Shown here in pieces: positions 27,146 through 36,945 of a DNA stretch of 62,856 bases. Numbering within the stretch: the stretch's first letter is position 1; each line of letters starts with the position of its first letter. Both the position numbers and the translations under genes were made by a program. Origin of the DNA: Pancytospora philotis (lineage: Eukaryota > Microsporidia); contig JALRLY010000273.1 in the NCBI GenBank assembly GCA_023647555.1, forward strand, positions 1-62,856, written 5' to 3'. The notes under the pieces were generated by a model that was not told where the DNA came from, did no database searches, and saw nothing but the letters and a program-made list of their open reading frames with translations.

Positions 27146-28585
27146 ATGGCGACCGGTAAGCCGTTCGACAGTCTCAGGATCAAAGATGCTGTCAAGGATG
27201 CGCTGCGTAAGCACGGGTTCATGGCGATGACTGGCGTCCAGGAACAAGCCATCCCGCACATGCTCCAGCGCAAGGACGCGATCGTGCAGAGCTTCACCGG
27301 CTCGGGCAAGACGCTGGCGTACGCGGTCCCGCTCGCCAACATGATCGACTGGGCGGCCGCTGGCACGCAGGCCCTCATAGTAGTGCCTACGCGCGAGCTC
27401 TGCGCGCAGATCAAGGAGACGCTGGGCGCGCTGAACGCGCGCGCGGAGGTGTTCATCGGCGGGACGGCCATCGAAGACGATTTTGCCAGACTGAATGCCA
27501 CGCTGTGCGTCGCCACGCCCGGGCGGCTGCTGGAGCTGATGCAGAAGGAGCCCCAGGCCTTCAAGTCCGTCAAATTTCTGGTCCTGGACGAAAGCGACAA
27601 ACTGCTGGACTCCGGCTTTGAGTCCACGCTGCTGAGCATTCTGAGCGTGCTTCCCAAGACCCGCGTCACCGGCCTCTTCTCAGCCACCGTGAACGACGCG
27701 GTCTTTCGCCTCGCCAAGCACTCGCTGCGCAACCCCGTGCACATCAAGGCCACCGACGAGGTCCCCGATAAGCTGCAGATTGGCTTCCTTGCCGTTGCGC
27801 CTGCACAGAAACTGGCGCAGCTTCTGAGGATTACCGCGGGCAGGAAGAGCATTGTGTTCTTCGCGACGTGCGCGCAGGTAGACTTTTTCTTCGCGCTGCT
27901 CATCAGATACGTCGACAGCCAGAGCGTGCTGGAGGCGCCCGCCACATGCGGCCTTCCCCCCGCTATACAAAAAATCCACGGCAAGATGAATCAGACCGAG
28001 CGCGGCACCGTGTACAGCAGCTTCCAGGAGCGCGGCGGCCTGCTGTTCTGCACCGACGTGGCTGCCCGCGGGATCGATTTCAAGGACATCGACCTGGTCG
28101 TGCACTTTGATATACCGAAGGACGTCGCCAACATCGTGCACCGGAGCGGCCGGACGGCCCGCAACGGCTCGGAGGGCGAGTCGGTGCTGTTCGTCATGCC
28201 CAACGAGCTCGCGTACGTCGACTATCTGCGGCTCAAGGGCACAGAGGTCGTGGAGCGCGAGTCCGCCGCCGTGGCGTGCACGAAAGATGCGATGAAGAGC
28301 TGCATGAACGAAGAGCTGCAGGCTCTCGCCGTCCGTGCCTTTGTGTCCTACTTTAAATCCTACAAGGAGCACATTGTGAACTACATTCTGAGCTACCGTG
28401 AGCTTGACTACGATGGGCTGGCTGAACTCTTCCAGCTGACGAAGATCCCCTCGATGCCCGAGCTCCGCAAGGTCAAGTTCAAGAGTTTTGCCAAGCCCAC
28501 GACCGAGGACAGGCCGAGTGAGACTCTAAAGAGCAAGAAGAAGGTGCTTAAGAAAAAGAAGAGTACAAAGGGGCCGGTTAAGTAA
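27146..28585 (+). CDS. SPB4: DEAD-box RNA helicase Spb4 (DDX55)
   Basis: 479 residues. Motifs in order: Q-motif region (GFMAMTGVQEQAIPHM), I (SFTGSGKTLAYAVP), Ia (VVPTRELCAQ), II (LVLDESDKLLD), III (LFSATVND), IV (IVFFATC), V (TDVAARGIDF) and VI (VHRSGRTARNG). The C-terminal domain (QALAVRAFVSYFKSYKEHIV, LDYDGLAELFQLTKIPSMPE) is diagnostic of Spb4/DDX55. A basic tail (KSKKKVLKKKKSTKG) follows. Spb4 remodels 25S rRNA domain IV-VI in nucleolar pre-60S particles. Odd point: motif II reads DESD instead of DEAD. The start follows the AAATTT box rather than the open upstream frame at 27047. Confidence 0.92.
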   Translation: MATGKPFDSLRIKDAVKDALRKHGFMAMTGVQEQAIPHMLQRKDAIVQSFTGSGKTLAYAVPLANMIDWAAAGTQALIVVPTRELCAQIKETLGALNARAEVFIGGTAIEDDFARLNATLCVATPGRLLELMQKEPQAFKSVKFLVLDESDKLLDSGFESTLLSILSVLPKTRVTGLFSATVNDAVFRLAKHSLRNPVHIKATDEVPDKLQIGFLAVAPAQKLAQLLRITAGRKSIVFFATCAQVDFFFALLIRYVDSQSVLEAPATCGLPPAIQKIHGKMNQTERGTVYSSFQERGGLLFCTDVAARGIDFKDIDLVVHFDIPKDVANIVHRSGRTARNGSEGESVLFVMPNELAYVDYLRLKGTEVVERESAAVACTKDAMKSCMNEELQALAVRAFVSYFKSYKEHIVNYILSYRELDYDGLAELFQLTKIPSMPELRKVKFKSFAKPTTEDRPSETLKSKKKVLKKKKSTKGPVK

Positions 28586-28773
28586 TTTTTGCGTTAGAGC
28601 ATCGATGAGTAAATTCAATCTAGTTGTATTGCTACTCTTGCAGTTGTATTTTGTTATACCAAATAGTCACTTTTTTCTCTGAACATGCCTGCTTTTATCG
28701 TATCCTGCATCATAAGGATGTGTGCTCTTACCATCTGAACAGCCGCTAAAACAACCAGCAAATCTGTATGAAT

Positions 28774-31700
28774 TTATTCCTTCCAGAGCAGCTGCACCAG
28801 GCCGGTTCCCAGCGATATCGGCACGCCCATGATGATCGACTCGCTCACGCCCTCGATCTTCTCAACCTTGCCCTGCGCGGCCGCGCTGAAGAGGTAGTCG
28901 GCCGTCTGCTCGAAGGACGCCAGCATGAGCGTCGATGCGCGCATCTTGCCGATGCCGAAGCGCGTGATCCCGAGCACCTCGCCCTTGAAGCACATCATGT
29001 CGGCGAGCAGCATCACGTGCCGGTGGTCGATCTTAATCCCGTGCTTGCCCATGGTGTACTCGACCTCGCTGATGATGAGGTTCCGCGCCGCCTCTATGCC
29101 GAGCACGGTCATCACCTCCATCACGTTGTTGGAGCGCGTGTGGTACGGCTCGATCCCCGGCACGCCCAGGATCCTGCCGAGCCCGCAGCCCTCGATGAGC
29201 AGGTCGTAGCCGGGCCCGCCGCCGCTCTGCGCGTCCTTGAGCCTGTTCAGCACCACCCTGCTCACGGTGTCCAGCCCGCAGACCATGCAGTTGAGGATCT
29301 GCTTCTTGGTCTTCTCCTTCGCGAAGATGCTGTTTTCCTTCAGCCGCTTCACCGTGTGGCGGACCGCGTTGCCCGTCACGTCCACCGCGACCGTTTTGAG
29401 CGTGCGGGAGATGGAGGCAGCGATGTCGGCGAGCGACGCCTCGAGGCGCATGCGCCCCATCAGCGCGGTATCCACCTCGAATAGCAGGACCGATCCGTCC
29501 GCCGAAATGGTGTGCGTGATGCGCTTGACAATATCCTTGAAGAGCACGCGCTCGAGCCGCCCCTTCACGACGCGCGCGCTCTCGAGACTGGTGGCCGACA
29601 GCTTGCCGTTGACGAGAGGCGTGTTGATATTTACAGCAGCGTTGATGATCTCTTTGAGCCTGGGGACACCGAGGGTGATGTTCATGCTGGCCACGCCGGC
29701 GAAGTGGAAGGTCTTGAGCGTCATCTGCGTGCCCGGCTCGCCGATGCTCTGGCCCGCAATGGCGCCGACCGCCGTGCCCGGCTCCACGACCGACTCGGTT
29801 ATTCTATTGCCGAGGATGATGGCGAACTCGGTGACGAACTGAATATTCTTGAAATACTCGAGGCAGCTGCCGCGATGGAAGTACTTGCGGGCGCTGTGGG
29901 TCTCGGCAAACTTCACGAGTTCCCTCGCGTAGCGCTCGCCCACCAGATCGCTCGTGAGGGCCGCGGACCTGACCAGACCAAAGACGCCGTCGAGCGCCGC
30001 CATCGCCGCCGCATTGGCCCGCGTGTCCGGCGCGCTGCGGCCTTCGGCAAGACCGAAGAAGTCGCGCAGACAGGCCGCGAAGTCCAGATCGTCGCAGTGG
30101 CAGAGCGCAAAGCTGTCGTAGGCCGTCGCATCCGCGGGGTCGGCGCCGGCAGCCTCGGTGTGCACCCGCGACACCGCGGCAGTGAAGGCCCACTCGAGCG
30201 ACTCCTCGGCCTCGTTGCGCAGCGGCTCCATGTTGTCCTCGCCGTACTTGAACTGCACCAGGTCGTTGAAGGAGTTCCGCACGGTGTGGTCGTACATGAC
30301 GCTCAGATCCTCGAGGGCCTTCATGAGTCGGCGCTGCATGTAGCCCGTCTCGGCCGTCTTGACCGCAGTGTCGACCAGGCCCTCGCGCCCGCTGACCGCG
30401 TGGAAGAAGAACTCATAGCTGTGCATCCCGGTGAAGAAGCTGTTGAGCACGAAGCCTTTGCTGGCCGGCTGCAGACTGTTCGAATCGAAGTGCGGGAGCG
30501 TGCGGTCCTGCATGCCGTTGGGGATACGGTGCCCCGATATGATCTGCTGGCCCACACACGCGATCATCTGGCTCACGTTGATCTTGGAGCCCTTCGAGCC
30601 GCACTCCTGCATGACCACCGGGCTGTTGCTGGTCGAGAGCTCGTCGATGCACACGTTCCCGCAGTCGTCCCTGATTTTGCTCAGAATCATCGAGATGTTC
30701 ATCTCCAGCTCGGCCGCGTCGTTCGGCTTCTCCTCCCCCGTGCCGTCGATGAGGCCCTGCACCTTCCTGAAGCCCGTCTCCACAATCCGGTTCTTCTCCG
30801 CTATCAGGTTTTCGCTCGGGTACACATCGTCCAGGCCGATGGAAAAGCCGCGCTCAGCCAGAAAGCGCACAGAAAGCCGGCTGATGCTGTTCATCGCAGC
30901 AACGGCACAGCCCTTCGAGCAGCGCAGCAGCTGGTAGATCAGACTGCCCTTCCGGTTCTCGCCGCCTATGACGGCCTTGTCCAGGCGCCCCTTGAGAAAG
31001 CGGTTGTTCCTGATCAGCACATGGCCCTCGTTCTGGTGGTCGTCGCTCTTGTAACTGCGGTTCCGGGCGCTGAGGTTCACGACCGGCGCTCTGCCCGTGC
31101 CTGCGCAGTGCGCCAGCGCGCACGCCACGATGTGCTCGTACAGCTGCTTGCCGGTGAACAGCTCGACCGGCGCAAGGATCACAGGCCGCGCCCGGATCCG
31201 GCGGCCGGGCATATTGGTGTAGGCGCAGAGCTGCGCAAAGCGCTCGCGGGTGAAGAACACGTTCCGGGCCGTGAGCAGATACGTGCCGGTCAGAAAGTCC
31301 TGGGTGCAGGAGATCAGCGGCTCGCCGTTACGCGCCGTGCAGATGTTGTTCCTGATGCCCATCAGCTGTATCGCCTCCGCGCGCGCCTCGAGCGTCTGCG
31401 GCACGTGGATGTTCATCTCGTCTCCGTCGAAATCCGCGTTGTACGAGGCGCAGTCGCACTCGTTGAAGCGCAGCGTCTTGTGCTGGTGGACCTTCGCGCG
31501 GTGGGCCATGATGCTCATGCGGTGCAGCGACGGCTGGCGGTTGAACAGCAGCACATCGTCGTCGAGCAGATGCCGCTCCACGACATCGCCCACGCGCAGC
31601 ACCGGGCACTTTCCGTACATCAGAAAGCGCTTGAACTCCGCGCCGTCCTTGTCGCGGCTGATCACGTAGTTGGCGCCGGGGTAGCTCATCCCGTTCCCCA

Positions 31701-32772
31701 CGAGCCCCTGCAGCCAGCCGATGTTGAAGCTCGTCACGCGCTCGGGGATCGTAAGCACCTTGGCCATGTGCACGGGTATCCCGACCTGCTCCACGCTCAG
31801 GTTCGGGTCGGGCGAAATGACCGTGCGGCCGGTGAAATCAACGCGCTTGCCGCTCAGGTTGCAGCGGAAGCGGCCCTGCTTGCCCTTCAGCCGCTGCACG
31901 AGCCCGCGGATGGGCGTGTGCTGCATACTCACCGACGGGAGATCGGAGTTGATGAAGAGAGACACCTGCAGCTGCAGCAGGTCCCAGTCGTCATTCACAA
32001 TCGTAAGCGCATTCCCCTTCGCAATGCTCTCCTCGAGGCCGAGGCACGTGTTCACGATCTCGCTCAGCTTCACAGTCAGATCGTCCTCGTTGAAGCCGTC
32101 CTCCTGCATGTCGACAGACGGGCGTATGCACGCGGGCGGCACAGGCAGGCTCTGTATGATGAACGCGCACGGGCTGTGCGTTAGCCCAAGGTACGCGTAG
32201 TCCTCCTCCTCGATCAGACTGAAGATATTCAGGCACGTCTGCGGGTTTATCTCCACGGCCTGCACGCTCTTGCCCGTCCGCAGCTCGTGCACTATCCGGA
32301 ACGCGTTGTTCTTCCTGATCACACCGTTGGCGCGGGCACAGCGCGGACACGTCTTCGTCTTCTTGCACTCGTTCCGGATGCTCTCGATCTGCATGCGCGC
32401 CGCGTAGCCCAGCTTGCGGTTGAACCCGAGCAGCAGCGCGCCGCAGCTCTTGCACACGCAGCCCAGCACGTGCACGATCGTCTTGAGGAAGCCGATGTGG
32501 TAGACCGGCAGCGGCAGGTCGATGTGCCCGAAGTGCCCGGAGCACTTCTGCAGGCTCTCGCCGCACGTCTCGCACGTCCCGGCCTTCGTCGAGACGCCGA
32601 GCCGCAGGTCGAGCGGCCCGTTCGGACACGGCCGCCGCGTCCCGATGTCGTACAGCATCTTCGAGCCCACGTTCACAACGCTCATGCCGCGGATCTGCGC
32701 GGGCGTAAGAACGCTGAAACTGATCTGCTTGATCTCGTAGCTCTTCGTATGCTCCTCGATCTTCTGGACCAT
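28774..32772 (-). CDS. RPC1: RNA polymerase III largest subunit (RPC1/Rpo31)
   Basis: 1332 residues, near the family length (about 1390-1460). N-terminal zinc region (CPNGPLDLRLG, CETCGESLQKCSGHFGHIDL) and the clamp follow LTPAQIRGM. The Mg-binding loop NADFDGDEMNIHVPQT is intact. The trigger/bridge regions read ESFFHAV-like HSYEFFFHAVSGREGLVDTA and EPGTAVGAIAGQSIGEPGTQ. MTLKTFHFAGVASMNITLGV, PRLKEIINA and NINTPL identify the Pol III type rather than Pol I or II. There is no CTD heptad tail. This is the catalytic subunit for tRNA and 5S rRNA transcription. The ATG after AAAATTTT excludes 23 upstream in-frame codons. Confidence 0.95.
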   Translation of the reverse strand: MVQKIEEHTKSYEIKQISFSVLTPAQIRGMSVVNVGSKMLYDIGTRRPCPNGPLDLRLGVSTKAGTCETCGESLQKCSGHFGHIDLPLPVYHIGFLKTIVHVLGCVCKSCGALLLGFNRKLGYAARMQIESIRNECKKTKTCPRCARANGVIRKNNAFRIVHELRTGKSVQAVEINPQTCLNIFSLIEEEDYAYLGLTHSPCAFIIQSLPVPPACIRPSVDMQEDGFNEDDLTVKLSEIVNTCLGLEESIAKGNALTIVNDDWDLLQLQVSLFINSDLPSVSMQHTPIRGLVQRLKGKQGRFRCNLSGKRVDFTGRTVISPDPNLSVEQVGIPVHMAKVLTIPERVTSFNIGWLQGLVGNGMSYPGANYVISRDKDGAEFKRFLMYGKCPVLRVGDVVERHLLDDDVLLFNRQPSLHRMSIMAHRAKVHQHKTLRFNECDCASYNADFDGDEMNIHVPQTLEARAEAIQLMGIRNNICTARNGEPLISCTQDFLTGTYLLTARNVFFTRERFAQLCAYTNMPGRRIRARPVILAPVELFTGKQLYEHIVACALAHCAGTGRAPVVNLSARNRSYKSDDHQNEGHVLIRNNRFLKGRLDKAVIGGENRKGSLIYQLLRCSKGCAVAAMNSISRLSVRFLAERGFSIGLDDVYPSENLIAEKNRIVETGFRKVQGLIDGTGEEKPNDAAELEMNISMILSKIRDDCGNVCIDELSTSNSPVVMQECGSKGSKINVSQMIACVGQQIISGHRIPNGMQDRTLPHFDSNSLQPASKGFVLNSFFTGMHSYEFFFHAVSGREGLVDTAVKTAETGYMQRRLMKALEDLSVMYDHTVRNSFNDLVQFKYGEDNMEPLRNEAEESLEWAFTAAVSRVHTEAAGADPADATAYDSFALCHCDDLDFAACLRDFFGLAEGRSAPDTRANAAAMAALDGVFGLVRSAALTSDLVGERYARELVKFAETHSARKYFHRGSCLEYFKNIQFVTEFAIILGNRITESVVEPGTAVGAIAGQSIGEPGTQMTLKTFHFAGVASMNITLGVPRLKEIINAAVNINTPLVNGKLSATSLESARVVKGRLERVLFKDIVKRITHTISADGSVLLFEVDTALMGRMRLEASLADIAASISRTLKTVAVDVTGNAVRHTVKRLKENSIFAKEKTKKQILNCMVCGLDTVSRVVLNRLKDAQSGGGPGYDLLIEGCGLGRILGVPGIEPYHTRSNNVMEVMTVLGIEAARNLIISEVEYTMGKHGIKIDHRHVMLLADMMCFKGEVLGITRFGIGKMRASTLMLASFEQTADYLFSAAAQGKVEKIEGVSESIIMGVPISLGTGLVQLLWKE

Positions 32773-32784
32773 GGCCTGTGCTGC

Positions 32785-32792
32785 AAAATTTT
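32785..32792 (-). promoter_or_regulatory. AAATTT-like start-proximal box
   Basis: AAAATTTT on the minus strand ends 12 bases before the RPC1 ATG at 32772. Confidence 0.62.
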
Positions 32793-33074
32793 CCAAATCG
32801 CGGCTGACCGTTGGGCGGGTTTGGAGGCACGGGAGACGCAAGAAAGGCGTTAAATTACGTAGGTGTTTGGTAGTGAGACATTTTTTGGAGTTGCTGTAGT
32901 TTTTAGTTAGCTAGAACTTAGTACGAATTTCAATGCTGAACAGCCGCTCAAAATGGCCTGCCTGTTAATAAAGCATAGCCCCTGCACACGATACAGCTTA
33001 GGCTGAGCAGTTTAGATACTTGACCATAGGCATGCACGCGCAAGTATACAAATAACTAAGCGAAGATATGCATT

Positions 33075-33692
33075 TTATTTGTGTCCGAGGCCGCCCATCA
33101 TGGTCTTCAGCATGTCGGCGAGCTCCTCCGGCGACTTGTCCTTGACGAAGTTCTTAACGGCGTCCTGCACCGCGGGGTTCCCCACGAGCTGCTCGAAATC
33201 GGGCAATCCAGAGGCCGGCGCCGGCGCGCCGGTCTGCGCAGCCAGATCCTTCAGATGCTGGTTGCTCGGATCGCGCTCCAGGCCCTGCAAGAAGTAGTCG
33301 TGCGCCTTCTCGCTGTCGGTCTTCATGTAGAACAGGCCGATGCGGATGTAGAACTTGATGAACGACGGGTCCACCCTGAGTCCGGCCAGGCAGGCCTCTA
33401 TGCCCTCCTCGTCCTTCCCGAGCTTCGAGCAGACCAGCGCCTTGTTCGAGTACACGGGCGCGTTGAGAGGGTCCGCCGCAATCGCCTCGCCGTAGAGCTC
33501 GAGCGCCTTCTCGAGATCGCCGCTCTTGTACGCCTCGTTGCCGCGCTCCTTGATCTCCTCCGACCGCTGCCGCGCGGCCGGGCTCTCCTTGCTCTCCAGC
33601 GCTCCGAGCACGGACATGACCTTCTGGTAGTCTTCCGCGGGCAGATGCACCCTGCGGGCCTCGAAGAACGTCCTCACGCTGCTGTAGTCCAT
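33075..33692 (-). CDS. SGT2: Sgt2/SGTA-like TPR co-chaperone
   Basis: 205 residues. Three TPR repeats fill about 43-150: SEEIKERGNEAYKSGDLEKA, PLNAPVYSNKALVCSKLGKD then EEGIEACLAGLRVDPSF, and KFYIRIGLFYMKTDSEKAHD. The C-terminal part (PDFEQLVGNPAVQDAVKNFV, ELADMLKTMMGG) is the helical, methionine-containing substrate domain. Sgt2 hands tail-anchored proteins to the GET pathway and binds Hsp70/Hsp90. The N-terminal dimerisation domain is shortened (yeast Sgt2 has 346 residues). A likely client type, the tail-anchored SNARE Use1, is encoded at 45748. Confidence 0.87.
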   Translation of the reverse strand: MDYSSVRTFFEARRVHLPAEDYQKVMSVLGALESKESPAARQRSEEIKERGNEAYKSGDLEKALELYGEAIAADPLNAPVYSNKALVCSKLGKDEEGIEACLAGLRVDPSFIKFYIRIGLFYMKTDSEKAHDYFLQGLERDPSNQHLKDLAAQTGAPAPASGLPDFEQLVGNPAVQDAVKNFVKDKSPEELADMLKTMMGGLGHK

Positions 33693-33700
33693 TGGGCCGC

Positions 33701-33708
33701 AAATTTTT
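33701..33708 (-). promoter_or_regulatory. AAATTT-like start-proximal box
   Basis: AAAAATTT on the minus strand, then GCGGCCCA and ATG at 33692. Confidence 0.62.
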
Positions 33709-33864
33709 GGTGGGGGATCAGCAGCTCGCAGTGTGCGGATCCCGCCTCGACTGCGATTTTTCAGCAGCGTTTACACTTTACCATGGCCGCCTTTTATCCG
33801 GATCTACAATCTTAAGCACCCTTTGTAGCACATCGAACAACTGTAAAAATGTTAGAAAAGCAAT

Positions 33865-35268
33865 TTAACGCCGGCGTATTTTCTTGAGTATTTTCTTGAG
33901 TAGCCTAAGCATCTTGAACATTGCCGGGGTCCAGATGACCACACGAGAACTTACACAAACTTCAGAGAAATTCTCGTGTCTCACCTCCTCCAATAGTTGC
34001 TGTCTACTCATAGAGTCCATACTCTTAACAAATTCTGTTAGGAATTCTGTTCGGTGGTCCGTACGATCGTACTCCATGCCTGCGTAGCACAACACAGAGG
34101 CCAAAAACTTGGTTCTAATGCACACGGAAAAACGCACAAGCAGATGCTTATCACTGTACTGGGACTGCCGCAATTTTAGGAAGTACAGCAGGTAGAGGAG
34201 CTGCTGCGGCATATCTTTGAAGGTATCGGCCTGCGCAGACCTCATTAAATCATCGAGAGACGTATACGGTGCGCTGTTATGATTATAATGGTAATGCAGT
34301 GCGCAGGCCACCGCATCAGCCCGGCTCAGCAGCTGCTTCCGGTGTTTATAACAGAATTCAGATAGTATTGTGTTATATTCCCACCGAATAGCAGAATCAC
34401 TAAGAAAATCCATCAGTTGAACCCCATTGGCACTCACCACGCCAGCCAACGCTTGGACCAGACGCGCACAGAAGTCTGCATCTTGTGCATACCTCTCGTC
34501 TCTAAGGAATGCCACCTCTGGCAGCTTACCAAGATCCACAGCAAGCTGGAACATCTCGGGCAAGACGGCGCGGGAGTAGAGCCACTCTCTCAAGTTCATA
34601 TGGTAGAGCGTGACTGCCACATCCTCGATTAGTATGTACTTGGCACGCCTATCGATGTTCAGTGATAATAGAGTTTGCCATATAGCATCGAAATCAGCCC
34701 TGGCATTCTTTTCAACTCTCTCCCAGCCATGCCTCAAACACATAATAGCCATGCAAGCAGGCACGTTGAATTTTCCCGCACTAGTGTACTTAGAATAGTC
34801 CATGCCCCTAATAAGCTCCGGGATCTCGTTGACAAAGAGTTTGAATGCACAGAAGCGCTTGCCCGGCGCATTTTCCAGCTCATTGTCTATCCTTAGGTAG
34901 AACTTGTACAAAATGAGCAAATCCGTGGGTGACTCCCGGTAGTACGTTAGCAGCGAAATCCCGAGCCAATCGTAGCGGAAAAGGAGATCGTCGACGAGCC
35001 GCCGCGCAACCCTCAAATCTGACCAGTCATACGCCTTGATGGCAGTGACGAGGCTCTCTTCGTAGACTGCTGGCGGCAGACTACTAAGAAAACGCACGAA
35101 TACGGGCTTGACGTACACGGCCTCGTCCGGAAGAAAGGGGTAAGCGGGGCTGAACCAGCGGTATGCGTGCATCTCCCCCGCATTATCTATACCGGCAGCT
35201 CGCGCACCATTTTCGGGAGCAAATGCAGCGCGGAGCGGGGCTGCGCACAGGAAACCTGCCCACAGCAT
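33865..35268 (-). CDS. secreted-family A protein, member 1 (complete)
   Basis: 467 residues. A signal peptide is evident (MLWAGFLCAAPLRAAFA). Mature-part landmarks shared with the next gene are YRWFSPAYPFLPDE, DWSD..VA+R.VD.LLF.YD, MDYSKYTS, EWLYS..VLP..FQLAVDLGKLPEV, CYKHRKQLLS, LHYHYN and VLCYAGMEY. The protein looks helical, possibly repeat-like, with no catalytic motif recognised. It ends in a basic helix (RLLKKILKKIRRR). The three members in this window (this one, 35496-36905 and the partial one at 1-720) suggest a larger family in the genome. A role at the host interface is plausible but not shown. Composition is more AT-rich than core genes. Confidence 0.75.
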   Translation of the reverse strand: MLWAGFLCAAPLRAAFAPENGARAAGIDNAGEMHAYRWFSPAYPFLPDEAVYVKPVFVRFLSSLPPAVYEESLVTAIKAYDWSDLRVARRLVDDLLFRYDWLGISLLTYYRESPTDLLILYKFYLRIDNELENAPGKRFCAFKLFVNEIPELIRGMDYSKYTSAGKFNVPACMAIMCLRHGWERVEKNARADFDAIWQTLLSLNIDRRAKYILIEDVAVTLYHMNLREWLYSRAVLPEMFQLAVDLGKLPEVAFLRDERYAQDADFCARLVQALAGVVSANGVQLMDFLSDSAIRWEYNTILSEFCYKHRKQLLSRADAVACALHYHYNHNSAPYTSLDDLMRSAQADTFKDMPQQLLYLLYFLKLRQSQYSDKHLLVRFSVCIRTKFLASVLCYAGMEYDRTDHRTEFLTEFVKSMDSMSRQQLLEEVRHENFSEVCVSSRVVIWTPAMFKMLRLLKKILKKIRRR

Positions 35269-35272
35269 GGAT

Positions 35273-35281
35273 AAAAATTTT
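35273..35281 (-). promoter_or_regulatory. family A promoter box
   Basis: AAAATTTTT on the minus strand, ATCC, then ATG. Upstream, TTTGTAATAA and AAGACG are shared with member 2 (36906-36940). Confidence 0.65.
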
Positions 35282-35495
35282 CAACGTCTTTTGTTATTAC
35301 AAATGAAAAGCATTGCACCAGGGCAGACAACTCTCCCTTGGGAGGCTCGTATGTATTTTTATCGATACCCGTGTCTGAAGTCTAACAGAGGGCCCGGCCG
35401 AGAATTCCAAAATGGCCCGGGCCGCAGATTTGATAAACATATCGTCTTCGTTGGTACATTGGTCCATAGTAAAAATATAAGTAAACGCAATTATT

Positions 35496-36905
35496 TTATT
35501 GCTGGGGCAGACCCTCGAGTACATTTTTGAGCACCGCAAGAATATTACGCATCACCTGAGGGGTGAAGGCTCCAGAGATTTCTGCAGTAGTGTGAGGGAA
35601 ACTACCCTGTATCTTGTCCAATAGCTCCTTTTTAATAGATGGGCTTATACCCTCCACAAATTTAGTCAGCACATGTATTCTGCGATCATTTTTGGCCTCC
35701 TCCTTACCTGCGTAGCACAGTACGGCGATCAAAATCTCGTGCTCGAGGCGCTCGGAAAAACGCACGAGCAGATCTTTATCGATGCTCTGAAGCGGGCGGC
35801 TTATAAAGTAGTACAGCACGTAAACGAGCCGCAGCGGCATTTCTTTGTATGTAGAGGCAGCCGCGCTCATTACGCTAGTCAGAATTGTACAGTGAACGTA
35901 GCCTGGATTAAAATGGTGATGCAATGCGCCGGCTACTTCACCAGCCTCGCTTGCAAGCTGCTTACGGTACTTGTAGCAGAAGTCACACAGCACTGCATAG
36001 TATTCGGAGCGAGCTCTGTTATCACAATGAGCATCCGTCAGTTGAACGCCGTTGAAAGTGTGAATGCCCGCCAATGCTTTGACGAGTTGCACACAAAACT
36101 CTCTTTCCTCCACGAACTCCTTAGCATACCTCGTGTCTTTAAAGAACGTCACCTCTGACAGCTTACCGAGATCTACTGCAAGCTGAAACAGCTTGGGCAG
36201 GACTTCGTTAGAATAAAGCCACTCGTCCAAGTCCAGAAAGTGGGCTATAACTGCCAAATGCTCGATCAACACGTACTGCGCTTGCTTGTCGGTGTCCAGG
36301 GATACGAGCTTATTCCATATAGTATCCAGTTTAGTTGCGGAATAGGACTTCACTTTCCCCCAGGCGATCGTCACAGTCAGGATAGTTTTGCGGGCAAAAT
36401 AGTGAGACGGCTCCTCGCTGGTGTATTTAGTGTAATCCATACGCTTGATATCCTCCAAAAACTCATCGACTTCCGATTTAAAAGCACGGAAGCGCTCGCC
36501 AGATGCATTTCCTAGCACATTCTGCGTCCTCGAATAGAACTTGAACACGGCAAGCATAAATGTGGGGGCCCTGCGGCACGTGGCTATGAAAGAATCCGCA
36601 AGCCCGTCGTACTGGAAAAGGAGGCCGTCGACGCGCTTCCGCGCATCGTTCATGTCCGACCAATCACACTCCCTGATAGCCGCGATAAGGCTTTCGTCGT
36701 AGTTTCCAACTAGCTGTGTATTGATGAAATCCACAAACAGATCCTTGAGACACTTAACTTCGCGCGGAAGAAAGGGCGTATTGGGGCTGAACCACCGGTT
36801 TATGGGCAGCTGTTTATCGTAGCTTATGCCTGTAGCTGACACATCGTTCGCGGGAGCGACTGCAGCACTAAGAAGAGCTGCGTACGAAAATACCGTTGCG
36901 AACAT
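35496..36905 (-). CDS. secreted-family A protein, member 2 (complete)
   Basis: 469 residues. Signal peptide MFATVFSYAALLSAAVA. It is collinear with member 1 and adjacent to it in tandem (228-base spacer): NRWFSPNTPFLPREV, CDWSDMNDARKRVDGLLFQY, MDYTKYTS, EWLYSNEVLPKLFQLAVDLG, CYKYRKQLAS, LHHHFNPGY and VLCYAGKEE. Identity by eye is about one third, so the duplication is old or divergence is fast. It lacks the basic C-terminal tail of member 1. No domain or function recognised. Confidence 0.75.
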   Translation of the reverse strand: MFATVFSYAALLSAAVAPANDVSATGISYDKQLPINRWFSPNTPFLPREVKCLKDLFVDFINTQLVGNYDESLIAAIRECDWSDMNDARKRVDGLLFQYDGLADSFIATCRRAPTFMLAVFKFYSRTQNVLGNASGERFRAFKSEVDEFLEDIKRMDYTKYTSEEPSHYFARKTILTVTIAWGKVKSYSATKLDTIWNKLVSLDTDKQAQYVLIEHLAVIAHFLDLDEWLYSNEVLPKLFQLAVDLGKLSEVTFFKDTRYAKEFVEEREFCVQLVKALAGIHTFNGVQLTDAHCDNRARSEYYAVLCDFCYKYRKQLASEAGEVAGALHHHFNPGYVHCTILTSVMSAAASTYKEMPLRLVYVLYYFISRPLQSIDKDLLVRFSERLEHEILIAVLCYAGKEEAKNDRRIHVLTKFVEGISPSIKKELLDKIQGSFPHTTAEISGAFTPQVMRNILAVLKNVLEGLPQQ

Positions 36906-36910
36906 GGGTT

Positions 36911-36945
36911 AAATTTTGCAGCGTCTTAAATTATTACAAATAAAG
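36911..36945 (-). promoter_or_regulatory. family A promoter region
   Basis: On the minus strand TTTGTAATAATTTAAGAC, GCTGCAAAATTTAACCC, then ATG. It matches the region upstream of member 1 and the orphan copy at 39533-39575. Confidence 0.62.

Noticed and set aside
26971..27984. 337-codon minus-strand frame overlapping the Spb4 gene
   Set aside because: Antisense of recognised helicase motifs; serine/arginine-rich shadow.
29512..32184. 890-codon plus-strand frame opposite RPC1
   Set aside because: Antisense shadow. Strong G/C bias at third codon positions removes stops on the other strand, and the product is rich in H, R, L, A and V without any domain.
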